Positions 5,018 through 12,328 of a stretch of 14,516 bases of DNA are shown in pieces. How positions within the stretch are numbered: the stretch's first letter is position 1; each line of letters begins with the position of its first letter. Under the pieces are notes generated by a model, which did no database searches, was not told the origin of the DNA, and saw only the letters and a list, made by a program, of their open reading frames with translations. Made by a program: the position numbers and the translations under genes. The DNA is from Actinomycetes bacterium (GTDB lineage: Bacteria > Actinomycetota > Actinomycetes > Actinomycetales > Cellulomonadaceae), in assembly GCA_023388235.1 (NCBI GenBank), contig JAEWGQ010000393.1:1-14516 (forward strand). The letters run 5' to 3'.

Positions 5018-6946
5018 ATGCCCACCACCTTCGAGCACGTCCTGAGCCCGGGACGCATCGGCTCGCTGGAGCTCCCGAACCGCGTCGCCCTCGCCCCCAT
5101 GGGCACCGAGATGGGCACCCACGAGGGCCTCATCACCGAGCGCGAGATCGCGTACTACACCGAGCGCGCGAAGGGCGGCACCGGCCTGGTGATGACCGGC
5201 ATCTCGGCCGTCTCCCAGGACTACGAGGTCATCAACCCGGGCCTGTGCCGGGTCGACACCGACGCCGCGCTGCCCGGCCTGACCGCGCTCGCGTCCTCCG
5301 TGCACGCCGCCGGCGGCCTCATCAGCCTGCAGCTCACGGCGGGCCTCGGCCGGAACATCAACACGGTGGACCCCGAGCGCCTGCCGATCTCGGCGTCCGA
5401 CAACCCGCACTACGCGAACCCGGACGTCCGGTGCCGTCCGCTGGAGACGGCGGAGATCCGCGTGCTGGTCCAGCGGCACGCGGAGGCCGCCGCCCGGGCC
5501 GCCGCCGCGGGGATCGACGCGATCGACATCCACGGGCACACCGGCTACCTCGTGGACCAGTTCCTCAGCCCGGTGTGGAACCGCCGCACCGACGAGTACG
5601 GCGGCTCGACCGAGAACCGGTGCCGCTTCGCCGTCGAGATCATCCAGGCGGTGAAGGCGGCCGCGCCCGGCCTGCCGGTGTCGTTCCGCCTGTCCGTGGA
5701 CCACCGGTTCCCCGGCGGCCGCACCGTCGAGGAGTCCCGGAAGATCGCCGTGGTGCTCGAGGCCGCGGGCCTCGACCTGCTCATCGCGGACGACGGCTCC
5801 TACGAGGCGATGGACTACGTGTTCCCGCCGTACTACCTCGGGGACGCGTGCATGGCCCCGGCCGCGAAGGCGATGAAGGAGGTGCTGTCGATCCCCGTGA
5901 TGGCGGTCGGCAACCTCACGCCGGAGAACGCCGAGGCCGTGATCGCCGCCGGCGAGGCGGACTTCGCCGGCATCGGCCGCGGTCTGATCGCCGACCCCGA
6001 GTGGGCCAACAAGCTCCGCGACGGCCGCCGCGGCGACCTGCGCCCCTGCATCCGCTGCAACGCGATGTGCGTGGGCCACGCGTTCTTCGCCGAGGCGCTC
6101 GGCTGCGCGGTCAACCCGCAGGTCGGCTTCGAGCGGGAGCGCGTGCTGACGATCGCCCCGCGCCCGAAGCACGTCGTCGTGGTCGGCGGTGGCCCCGGCG
6201 GGCTCGAGGCCGCGCGCGTCGCGGCGCTGCGCGGGCACACGGTGGACCTGTACGAGAAGGGCACGACCCTCGGCGGCGTGCTGTGGCCCGCCGCCACCCC
6301 GGAGTTCAAGAAGGAGCTCCGCGCGATGGTCGGCTGGTGGGAGCGGCAGCTCGCCGCGCTGCCCGTCACGGTGCACCTGGCGTCCGAGATCCGTGCCGAC
6401 TCCCTGGAGCTCGACGGCGCCGACGCGATCATCGTGGCGACCGGGTCGCTCCCGGTCGTCCCCCGCTCCATCCCGGGCATCGACGGCGACAACGTGGTCG
6501 AGGTCCTGGACTTCCACCTCGGCACCCCCGTGGGCCACCGCGTGGTGGTCGCCGGCGGCGGGCTGTCCGGCGCGGACGCGGCGCTCGAGCTCGCGCAGGC
6601 GGGCCACGAGGTCACGGTCGTCGAGATGGCGCCCGAGATCGCGCAGGACATGATCGTCATCAACCGGATCACGCTGCTGCGCCAGCTCGCGGAGCACGGG
6701 GTGCGCGTGCTGACCGGGCACACCGTCACGGCGGTCGACGCCACCGGCCTCACCGCCACCGGCCCCGACGGGGACGTGCACGTGGACGCCGACACCGTGC
6801 TGGCGGCGTTCGGCGTGCGGCCGAACACCGAGCTGCCGGAGGCCCTGGCCGGGCGCGAGCACGTGATCCCGGTGGGCGACTGCGTGAAGCCCGCCAAGGT
6901 GGGCGAGGCGATCAACGCCGGGTTCCTCGCGGCGTTCGCGCTCTGA
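5018..6946 (+). CDS. FMN/FAD/4Fe-4S oxidoreductase, Old Yellow Enzyme / 2,4-dienoyl-CoA reductase / 2-enoate reductase type
   Basis: A 642-residue soluble flavoenzyme that probably reduces an activated C=C bond with NAD(P)H; the substrate is unknown. Length and order match FadH: a TIM-barrel OYE domain (1-335) beginning FEHVLSPGRIGSLELPNRV; a 4Fe-4S site Cys344-x2-Cys347-x3-Cys351-x11-Cys363; an FAD-binding GGGPGG (390-395) with acidic strand end DLYEK; a nested NAD(P) site GGGLSG (513-518); and a closing FAD motif VIPVGDC followed by AINAGFLAAFAL. The barrel motif reads HGHTGYL (172-178), followed by FLSP, then RTDEYGG, where classic OYEs have HxAHGYL: Tyr177 is kept, but the second His position is Thr175. 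This is closer to the 2-enoate reductase/BaiCD-like side than to E. coli FadH, by recall only. GGAGGA (5005-5010) is 7 nt before ATG 5018. It appears to be a single-gene unit. Confidence 0.9.
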   Translation: MPTTFEHVLSPGRIGSLELPNRVALAPMGTEMGTHEGLITEREIAYYTERAKGGTGLVMTGISAVSQDYEVINPGLCRVDTDAALPGLTALASSVHAAGGLISLQLTAGLGRNINTVDPERLPISASDNPHYANPDVRCRPLETAEIRVLVQRHAEAAARAAAAGIDAIDIHGHTGYLVDQFLSPVWNRRTDEYGGSTENRCRFAVEIIQAVKAAAPGLPVSFRLSVDHRFPGGRTVEESRKIAVVLEAAGLDLLIADDGSYEAMDYVFPPYYLGDACMAPAAKAMKEVLSIPVMAVGNLTPENAEAVIAAGEADFAGIGRGLIADPEWANKLRDGRRGDLRPCIRCNAMCVGHAFFAEALGCAVNPQVGFERERVLTIAPRPKHVVVVGGGPGGLEAARVAALRGHTVDLYEKGTTLGGVLWPAATPEFKKELRAMVGWWERQLAALPVTVHLASEIRADSLELDGADAIIVATGSLPVVPRSIPGIDGDNVVEVLDFHLGTPVGHRVVVAGGGLSGADAALELAQAGHEVTVVEMAPEIAQDMIVINRITLLRQLAEHGVRVLTGHTVTAVDATGLTATGPDGDVHVDADTVLAAFGVRPNTELPEALAGREHVIPVGDCVKPAKVGEAINAGFLAAFAL

Positions 6947-6948
6947 CC

Positions 6949-6986
6949 CCTGCCGGGCGCGGGAGCCGACCCCCGCGCCCGGCAGG
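6949..6986 (+). terminator. Strong hairpin terminator after the oxidoreductase
   Basis: Perfect 15-bp arms CCTGCCGGGCGCGGG (6949-6963) and CCCGCGCCCGGCAGG (6972-6986) enclose an 8-nt loop, starting 3 nt after the stop codon. No T-run follows, but stem strength and position argue for a terminator. Confidence 0.75.
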
Positions 6987-6989
6987 TCC

Positions 6990-7014
6990 GCGCGGCCGTC
7001 CCCTCCGGCCGCGC
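6990..7014 (+). terminator. Second hairpin in series
   Basis: Perfect 9-bp arms GCGCGGCCG (6990-6998) and CGGCCGCGC (7006-7014) with a 7-nt loop TCCCCTC. It begins 4 nt after the first hairpin. Confidence 0.5.
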
Positions 7015-7020
7015 CCCGCG

Positions 7021-7049
7021 CCCGCGACCGCACCGCGTGCGGTTGCGGG
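7021..7049 (+). terminator. Third hairpin in series
   Basis: The arms CCCGCGACCGCA (7021-7032) and TGCGGTTGCGGG (7038-7049) pair over 12 positions, 11 Watson-Crick and one G-U if read as plus-strand RNA, with a 5-nt loop. It lies 6 nt after the second hairpin and 55 nt before the next start codon. It may be a further terminator or a leader structure for the following gene. Confidence 0.45.
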
Positions 7050-7076
7050 CGTCCGGGCCCCGACGTTGACTCGAGA

Positions 7077-7089
7077 GGTCGCGGCGACC
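7077..7089. promoter_or_regulatory. Small palindrome just before the ribosome site
   Basis: GGTCG-CGG-CGACC lies 2 nt before AGGAGG (7092-7097) of the antitoxin-family gene, with a TTGACT (7066-7071) upstream of it. It could be an operator or an RNA element controlling translation; it is short enough to be chance. Confidence 0.25.
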
Positions 7090-7103
7090 ACAGGAGGCGG
7101 AGC

Positions 7104-7343
7104 ATGGGCATCGGGGACTACGTCGACAAGGCGAAGCGCGCGCTCGCGGGCAACGAGGACAAGGTCGCCGACGCGATCGACCGGGCCGCGGACGCGGTGA
7201 AGTCGCGGACCTCCGACTCGACGGACGCGAAGATCGACCGCGCGACGGGCAAGGCGCGGGACTTCCTGGAGAAGCAGCAGCGGGAGGGCCGCGAGCACCC
7301 GCCGGCCCGGCACACCGAGCGTCCCGACCCGCCCGCGCTCTGA
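7104..7343 (+). CDS. MT0933-like antitoxin family small protein
   Basis: A 79-residue, highly charged helical protein. MGIGDYVDKAKRALAGNEDKVADAIDRAAD, then a DAKIDRATGKARDFL repeat of the same pattern, matches the MT0933/Rv0909-like antitoxin family, with paired helices ending in a disordered Pro/Arg/Glu tail. In mycobacteria the named member sits beside a toxin gene. Here no toxin partner is adjacent: the next gene, 10 nt downstream, is a G6PDH. Many actinobacteria carry solitary members, so an antitoxin role should not be assumed. AGGAGG (7092-7097), 6 nt before ATG, gives a strong start. It is likely co-transcribed with the G6PDH gene. Confidence 0.75.
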   Translation: MGIGDYVDKAKRALAGNEDKVADAIDRAADAVKSRTSDSTDAKIDRATGKARDFLEKQQREGREHPPARHTERPDPPAL

Positions 7344-7353
7344 GAGCCGCCGG

Positions 7354-8748
7354 ATGACCACGGAGCAGACCCCCGTCCTGATCGTGCTGCACGGCGCCCG
7401 CGGGGACCTCGCGCGCCGCATGGTGTACCCCGGGCTGGCGGAGCTGGCCCGGGCGGGGCTGCTGCCCGAGCGCTGGCTGCTGCTCGGCACGGGGCGGCGC
7501 GCGATCTCCGACGACGACCTGGCCGGGCTGGTGCGGGACGCGCTGGGCGAGCACGGGGACGCCGGCGACGTGGGCGCGCTGGACGGCCACGTCCGGTACG
7601 CCGAGACCTTCACGGAGGACGACCCCGGCGACCTGGTGGACGCGATCGCCGCGGCGCGGCGGGACCTCGGCGACGGCACGACCGTCGTGCACTACCTGGC
7701 GGTGCCGCCGTCCGCGTTCGCGCCGATCACGCGGGCGCTGCGCGCGCACGACCTGGCGTCCGGCGCGCGCGTCGTCTACGAGAAGCCGTACGGGACGTCG
7801 CCGGAGTCGTTCCAGGAGCTCGACGACCTGGTGCACGAGGTGCTCGACGAGGACCAGGTGTTCCGGATCGACCACTTCCTCGGCAAGGAGGCCACCCAGA
7901 ACCTGCACGTGCTGCGGTTCGCCAACGAGCTGTTCGGCGGCGTGTGGAACCGGGAGCACGTCGCGCAGGTGCAGGTGGACGTCCCGGAGACGCTGGACGT
8001 CGCGGACCGCGCGGACTTCTACGACGCCACGGGCGCGGCCCTCGACATGCTGGTCACGCACCTGTTCCAGGTCGCGGCCGAGGTCGCGATGGAGCCGCCG
8101 CGCGCGCTCGACGCCGCGCACCTGGCCGCCGCCCGGGAGGCCGTCATCGCGCGGTTCCGCCCGCTGGACCCGGTGCACGACGTGGTGCTGGGGCAGTTCG
8201 CGGGGTACCGGGACCTGGACGGCGTGGCCGACGACTCGACCACCGACACGTTCGTCGCGGCGCGGCTGTGGATCGACGACGACCGGTGGCGCGGCGTGCC
8301 GTTCCTGCTGCGGACCGGCAAGCGGCTCGCGGCGCAGGCGCAGCGCGTGACCCTCGTGCTGCGCACCCCCGACGAGCTGTTCGGCGAGCCCGCCGGGCCC
8401 GGGCGGATCAGCCTGTCGCTCGCGGGCGACGGGGGCATCGACATCACCACGACCGTCAAGCAGCCGGGCCCGGACCTGCGTCTGGCGACCGGCACCGCGT
8501 CGCTCGCGCTGCAGGACGTGTCGCCCGGCGACCCCCTGTCCCCGTACGCGTCCCTGCTGCACGACGTGCTCGCCGGCGACCGCACGCTGTTCACGACGCC
8601 CGCCGGGCTGCGCGCGGCGTGGGCGGCGTTCGCCCCGCTGCTCGGCCCGGACCGCCCGGACCCCGAGCCGTACGAGCCCGGGTCGTGGGGTCCCGCCCGG
8701 GCCGACGCGCTGGCCGGCCCGGACGGGTGGGTCCTCACTCGTAGCTGA
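7354..8748 (+). CDS. zwf: Glucose-6-phosphate dehydrogenase family protein, divergent
   Basis: Probably oxidises glucose 6-phosphate to 6-phosphogluconolactone with NAD(P)+, the entry to the oxidative pentose phosphate route. At 464 residues it is somewhat shorter than typical bacterial enzymes (about 480-510). The nucleotide motif reads GARGDLARR (14-22) instead of the usual GASGDLxxRK; EKPYG lies at 143-147; the active-site signature is RIDHFLGKE (171-179; His174, Lys178) with Phe for the usual Tyr; the catalytic Asp-His pair lies in DMLVTH (Asp231, His236), where families normally read DMxxNH; a later VPFLLRTGKRL is typical. Key catalytic residues are thus kept, and it is probably active, perhaps as a second paralogue. 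The usual neighbours tal, gnd and opcA are absent. No clear ribosome site precedes ATG 7354, 10 nt after the antitoxin stop, so coupling is likely. Its 3' end overlaps the ABC permease by 14 bp, antisense. Confidence 0.85.
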   Translation: MTTEQTPVLIVLHGARGDLARRMVYPGLAELARAGLLPERWLLLGTGRRAISDDDLAGLVRDALGEHGDAGDVGALDGHVRYAETFTEDDPGDLVDAIAAARRDLGDGTTVVHYLAVPPSAFAPITRALRAHDLASGARVVYEKPYGTSPESFQELDDLVHEVLDEDQVFRIDHFLGKEATQNLHVLRFANELFGGVWNREHVAQVQVDVPETLDVADRADFYDATGAALDMLVTHLFQVAAEVAMEPPRALDAAHLAAAREAVIARFRPLDPVHDVVLGQFAGYRDLDGVADDSTTDTFVAARLWIDDDRWRGVPFLLRTGKRLAAQAQRVTLVLRTPDELFGEPAGPGRISLSLAGDGGIDITTTVKQPGPDLRLATGTASLALQDVSPGDPLSPYASLLHDVLAGDRTLFTTPAGLRAAWAAFAPLLGPDRPDPEPYEPGSWGPARADALAGPDGWVLTRS

Positions 8749-11275
8749 CGGCGTCCAGCACCTTCATGCGGGCCGCGCGGGTGGCGGGCCACAGCGCGGC
8801 CAGCACCCCCACCACGACCGCGAGCACGAGCATCCCGACCAGGTTCCCCCACGGGATGACGAGCTCCGACAGGCCCTCGTCCGCGTAGACCGCGGGCAGC
8901 GTGGCGGCCAGCGCGACGCCGACCACCAGGCCGACCACCGTGCCGAACACCGCGGTGAGCACCGACTCGACGGTCACCGTGCCGGCGAGCTGGAGCCGGC
9001 CCAGGCCGACCGCACGCAGCAGCCCGATCTCCCGCGTCCGCTCGATGACGGACAGCGCCAGCGTGTTCACGATGCCCAGCACCGCGATCACGACGGACAG
9101 CCCGAGCAGCGCGTACAGGATCACCAGCACCTGGTTCACCTGGTCCGCGAGCTGCGAGACGAACTCGTCCTGCGTGAGCACCGACACCACCACGTACGGC
9201 GACACCGCGTCGGCGACCGCGTCCTGCAGCGCGTCGACGGACACGCCGTCCGCGGCGTCGACCAGCACCGTGTCGGTGATCTGCATCTCCGGCGGGACGA
9301 GCGCGTCGAGCACGTCCCGGGCGACCACCACCGGCGCGCCCACGACGTTGGTCGAGAAGATGCCCGCGACCGTGAGCTCCTGCGTCCCGGACGGCCCGGT
9401 GACGGTGAGCGTGTCGCCCACCTGCCACCCGCCGTCCTCCGCGGCGGCCTCCTGCACGACGGCCTCGCCGGGACGCAGGTCGCCGATCTCGCCGTCGACC
9501 GTCTCCGCGTCGACGGCCCGGTCGAACAGGTCCGGCGCCAGGCCCGCCACGTACTCGCTGCTCGGCTCGCCGCCGTCGACGGCGACCGGGAGCGAGGCGG
9601 CCGTGAAGGCGTCCACCTGACCGGCCTCGGGCAGCGCCTCGACGTCGGCGACCGCGCCCGACGGCACCTGCCGCGTCGCGGACTGGAGCACGAGGTCGCC
9701 GTGCAGCTGGGACTCCACGACGCCCGCCACGGACTGCTGCGCCGACCCGGCGATCACGGACACCCCGCCGACGAGCGCCATGCCGATCATCAGCGCGCCG
9801 GCGGTGTTCGCCGTGCGGCGCGGGTTGCGGACGACGTTGCCGCGGGCGAGCCGGCCGACGGGCCGCAGCAGCCGGACGAACGGCCACGCCAGCACCCCGA
9901 CCGTCACGCGGGCGAGGCTCGGCGCGAGGACGAGCATGCCCGCGAGGACGGCGGCCGCGCCGGCGCCCAGGGCGGCGTCGGCCACGTCGGCCTCGGCGTT
10001 GAGCACCGCGGCGAGCACGCCCGCCACGCCCAGGCCGGTGAGGACGGCGCCGAGCACGGCGCGCACCCGCATCGACCGCTCCGGCACGGCGACGTCGTCG
10101 CGCATGGCCTCGACCGGCGGGACCAGGGCGGCCCGGCGGGCGGGGACGGCCGCGGCCAGGATGCTGACCAGCGTGCCGACCAGCAGCGAGACCCCGATCG
10201 TCGCCCCGTCCACCGGGATGTCGCCGGCGAGGTCCATGCCCATCGACTCGAACACGGCCTTCAGGCCCTGGACCAGCCCGAGCCCGCCGGCGATGCCGAG
10301 GGCCGACCCGACCAGCCCGACGACGGCGGCCTGCACCAGGATCGACGCGAACACCTGGGCCGGCGAGGCGCCGACGGCGCGCAGCAGCGCGAACTCCCGC
10401 ATCCGCTGCCGCACCGACATCGCGAACGTGTTCGAGATGATGAACGCGCCGACGAAGAGCGCGATCGCGGCGAACACCAGCAGGAACGTGGTGATGAAGC
10501 CCAGCATCTCGCCGACGGAGTCCTTGTTCTCGTCCCGGAGCTGCTGCCCCGTGACGGCCTCCAGGTCCCCGGTCGCGAACGGCTGGAGCGCGGCGACCAG
10601 CTCCTCGTCGGTCGTGCCGTCCTGCGCGTACACGGCGATGTCGTTCACGCCGCCGTCCGGCGCGAACAGCGCGTAGCCCGTGTCGGCGTCCACCAGGACG
10701 ATCGTGGCGCCGGCCATCGGGCCGCCCATGTCGACCCGGCCGACGATCCGCACCGGCGTGACCTGACCGGCGATGACCGCCGTCGTGGTGTCGCCGACCG
10801 CGAACCCGGCGGACTCGAGGGTGGCGGTCTCGACCGCCACCTCGCCCGCGCGCTCCGGCCCCCGGCCCTCCACGACGTGCACCGACGGGTCGTCGGGCAC
10901 GAACGGGAACGCGAAGCTGGGCGCCTGCGTGCTCTGCACGGCGGTGCCGTCGGCGCCGACCAGCACGATGGACCCCTGCACCTCGGGGATCGCGCGCGCG
11001 ACCTCGTCGAGCTCGGCGATCTCGTCGGCCGTCGCGCGGGGCACCCCGCCGGCCACGGTGGAGCCGGAGGCCGAGTCGAACCCGCCGGCCGGCTCGGCCC
11101 GCAGGTACGCGTCCGCGGGCGCGGCGGCGTCGATGATCCCGTCGAACGTGCTCGACATCATGGTGCGCAACGAGAACGTGCCCGCCACGAACGCGACGCC
11201 CAGGGCGACGGCGAGCAGCGACAGCACGAAGCGCACGACGTGCGCGCGGATCCCGCGCAGCGCGACGCGGACCAT
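8735..11275 (-). CDS. ABC transporter permease, FtsX/MacB-type with two FtsX domains
   Basis: An 846-residue membrane protein of the type VII ABC (LolCDE/MacB/FtsX) group, thought to work by mechanotransmission on extracytoplasmic substrates; its cargo is unknown. It has a first membrane helix at 14-36, an extracytoplasmic domain at about 40-255, and an FtsX domain at about 258-390 with the coupling helix VRQRMREFALLRAVGAS (288-304). A middle region with two or three membrane segments (405-465) and another helix at about 492-510 follow, then a second extracytoplasmic domain (515-710) and a second FtsX domain (713-840) with ERTREIGLLRAVGLG. The duplicated form is usual in actinobacteria. ATG 11275 shares its A with the ATPase stop (TGATG), implying coupled translation; longer in-frame starts lie inside the ATPase gene and are rejected. 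No MacA-like adaptor is present. Confidence 0.92.
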   Translation of the reverse strand: MVRVALRGIRAHVVRFVLSLLAVALGVAFVAGTFSLRTMMSSTFDGIIDAAAPADAYLRAEPAGGFDSASGSTVAGGVPRATADEIAELDEVARAIPEVQGSIVLVGADGTAVQSTQAPSFAFPFVPDDPSVHVVEGRGPERAGEVAVETATLESAGFAVGDTTTAVIAGQVTPVRIVGRVDMGGPMAGATIVLVDADTGYALFAPDGGVNDIAVYAQDGTTDEELVAALQPFATGDLEAVTGQQLRDENKDSVGEMLGFITTFLLVFAAIALFVGAFIISNTFAMSVRQRMREFALLRAVGASPAQVFASILVQAAVVGLVGSALGIAGGLGLVQGLKAVFESMGMDLAGDIPVDGATIGVSLLVGTLVSILAAAVPARRAALVPPVEAMRDDVAVPERSMRVRAVLGAVLTGLGVAGVLAAVLNAEADVADAALGAGAAAVLAGMLVLAPSLARVTVGVLAWPFVRLLRPVGRLARGNVVRNPRRTANTAGALMIGMALVGGVSVIAGSAQQSVAGVVESQLHGDLVLQSATRQVPSGAVADVEALPEAGQVDAFTAASLPVAVDGGEPSSEYVAGLAPDLFDRAVDAETVDGEIGDLRPGEAVVQEAAAEDGGWQVGDTLTVTGPSGTQELTVAGIFSTNVVGAPVVVARDVLDALVPPEMQITDTVLVDAADGVSVDALQDAVADAVSPYVVVSVLTQDEFVSQLADQVNQVLVILYALLGLSVVIAVLGIVNTLALSVIERTREIGLLRAVGLGRLQLAGTVTVESVLTAVFGTVVGLVVGVALAATLPAVYADEGLSELVIPWGNLVGMLVLAVVVGVLAALWPATRAARMKVLDAVSYE

Positions 11276-12054
11276 CAGCGCACCGACCCGTCGGCGGCCG
11301 CGCCGACGGTGGCGGCCGGGCGCAGCGCGGTGAGCGCGGCCAGCACGGACTCCGGCGTCGGGTCGGTGACCTCGCCCACCAGGCGCCCGTCCGCGAGGAA
11401 CAGCACCCGGTGCGCGTAGGACGCGGCCGTCGGGTCGTGCGTGACCATGACCACCGACTGACCCAGGTCGTCCACCGACCGGCGCAGGAAGCCGAGCACC
11501 TCGCCCGACGACGTGGAGTCCAGGTTGCCGGTGGGCTCGTCCGCGAACACGACGGCGGGCCGCGACACCAGGGCGCGGGCGCACGCGACGCGCTGCTGCT
11601 GCCCGCCGGACAGCTCGGTCGGCTTGTGGGTGAGGCGGTCCGCGAGCCCGACGGCCTGCACGACGGCGTCCAGGTGCGCGCGGTCCACCGGGCGGCGCGC
11701 GATGTCCAGCGGCAGCGTGATGTTCTCCAGCGCCGTCAGCGTCGGCACCAGGTTGAACGCCTGGAACACGAAGCCGAGCCGGTCGCGGCGCAGCCGGGTG
11801 AGCTGCCGCTCGTTCATCCCGCTGACCTCGAGCCCGTCGACGACCACCGACCCGGCGTCCACGCGGTCCAGGCCGGCCATGCAGTGCATCAGCGTCGACT
11901 TGCCGGAACCGGACGGGCCCATGATCGCGGTCATCTCGCCGCGGCCGAAGTCCACGTCGACCCCCGCCAGGGCGTGCACGGCGGTGTCGCCCGATCCGTA
12001 GGTCTTCACCAGACCGCGGGCGCTCGCGATCGGGGTGGTGTCGGTGCTGGTCAT
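11275..12054 (-). CDS. ABC transporter ATP-binding protein, MacB/LolD type
   Basis: A 259-residue cytoplasmic ATPase that powers the permease encoded immediately downstream. It has Walker [10 protein letters not shown] (46-54), Q-loop Gln98 in [17 protein letters not shown] as in the LolD/MacB group, signature LSGGQQQRV (148-156), Walker B VVFADEP (168-174) with the GNLDS D-loop, and switch His206 in VMVTHD. A short C-terminal extension (about 230-259, Ala/Thr-rich) follows the core. ATG 12054 is preferred: GGAG lies 5 nt upstream and the family-type N-terminus begins there; an extension to 12294 would be low-complexity and is rejected. It is first in the operon, with a 274-bp divergent region in front carrying several candidate regulatory elements. 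Confidence 0.95.
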   Translation of the reverse strand: MTSTDTTPIASARGLVKTYGSGDTAVHALAGVDVDFGRGEMTAIMGPSGSGKSTLMHCMAGLDRVDAGSVVVDGLEVSGMNERQLTRLRRDRLGFVFQAFNLVPTLTALENITLPLDIARRPVDRAHLDAVVQAVGLADRLTHKPTELSGGQQQRVACARALVSRPAVVFADEPTGNLDSTSSGEVLGFLRRSVDDLGQSVVMVTHDPTAASYAHRVLFLADGRLVGEVTDPTPESVLAALTALRPAATVGAAADGSVR

Positions 12055-12142
12055 GGTCTCCGGTTCCTGTGCGGCTGAGAGGTGTCGGGACGATCGTGGC
12101 GTGCCGGGTCGCAGCGGGGCATCCGTGAGCACCCTGGCCCGT

Positions 12143-12182
12143 CCCTGACCCGACCCCTGAGGACTGAGGTCCCGGACCCTGA
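12143..12182 (-). promoter_or_regulatory. Iterated TCAGGG-type motifs upstream of the ABC operon
   Basis: The plus strand has CCCTGA at 12143-12148, 12155-12160 and 12177-12182, plus a related GACTGA at 12162-12167; on the operon strand these read TCAGGG, TCAGGG, TCAGTC, TCAGGG. First-base offsets are 12 and 22 bp, close to one and two helical turns. They lie about 89-128 bp before the ATPase start. Such phased repeats suit an activator such as a response regulator, but no regulator gene is visible and the match to a known site is not established. Confidence 0.35.
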
Positions 12183-12220
12183 TCCCGCAGGTCGGAGGGG
12201 GTGCACCCGGTCCTGCGGTC

Positions 12221-12256
12221 GGCCCGGCCGGGTAGGTGGCGACCCGGTGCCGGGCC
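12221..12256. other. Long imperfect hairpin in the divergent region
   Basis: GGCCCGGC (12221-12228) pairs with GCCGGGCC (12249-12256), and CGGGT (12229-12233) with ACCCG (12242-12246), leaving a 2-nt bulge and an 8-nt loop. It lies between the ABC operon and the 145-aa gene. It may be a protein-binding cruciform-like site or a transcription barrier between divergent units. Confidence 0.35.
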
Positions 12257-12277
12257 GGCCGTCCCACCGCCGCCGCG

Positions 12278-12297
12278 GGTGTGGCGCAGGTCACACC
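12278..12297. promoter_or_regulatory. CRP/GlxR-like palindrome
   Basis: GGTGTG-8-CACACC is a perfect 6+6 inverted repeat. The inner 16 bp, TGTGG-N6-TCACA (12280-12295), match 9 of 10 defined positions of the CRP/GlxR consensus TGTGA-N6-TCACA. It overlaps the expected -35 position of the promoter for the gene at 12329, a geometry more often repressing than activating, and is 233 bp from the ABC ATPase start. Confidence 0.5.
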
Positions 12298-12304
12298 GGG
12301 GACC

Positions 12305-12310
12305 TAGGCT
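12305..12310 (+). promoter_or_regulatory. -10 box for the 145-aa protein gene
   Basis: TAGGCT fits TANNNT. A start near 12317 would give a leader of only about 12 nt before ATG 12329, where no good ribosome site is present beyond GGGG (12318-12321). Confidence 0.5.
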
Positions 12311-12328
12311 GGTGCACGGGGTGCTCCG

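Noticed and set aside
2932..7200. A 1422-codon open frame on the plus strand
   Set aside because: It runs across five well-supported genes on both strands, is low-complexity in Arg, Gly, Pro and Ala, and matches no family. It is a product of extreme G+C content.
7104..7343. A complete toxin-antitoxin module
   Set aside because: No toxin-like gene lies on either side; only the antitoxin-family protein is present.
4859..8562. Long minus-strand open frames (750 and 909 codons) opposite the oxidoreductase and G6PDH genes
   Set aside because: They are antisense shadows: Arg/Gly/Val/His-rich sequence with no domains, opposite genes with full sets of catalytic motifs.
9701..11419. A 572-codon plus-strand frame opposite the ABC permease and ATPase
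   Set aside because: Composition is biased to Arg, Gly, His, Asp and Glu, with no motif; the minus strand encodes clear FtsX domains.
12055..12294. N-terminal extension of the ABC ATPase to 12294
   Set aside because: The added 80 residues are low-complexity and the family N-terminus with a ribosome site begins at 12054.
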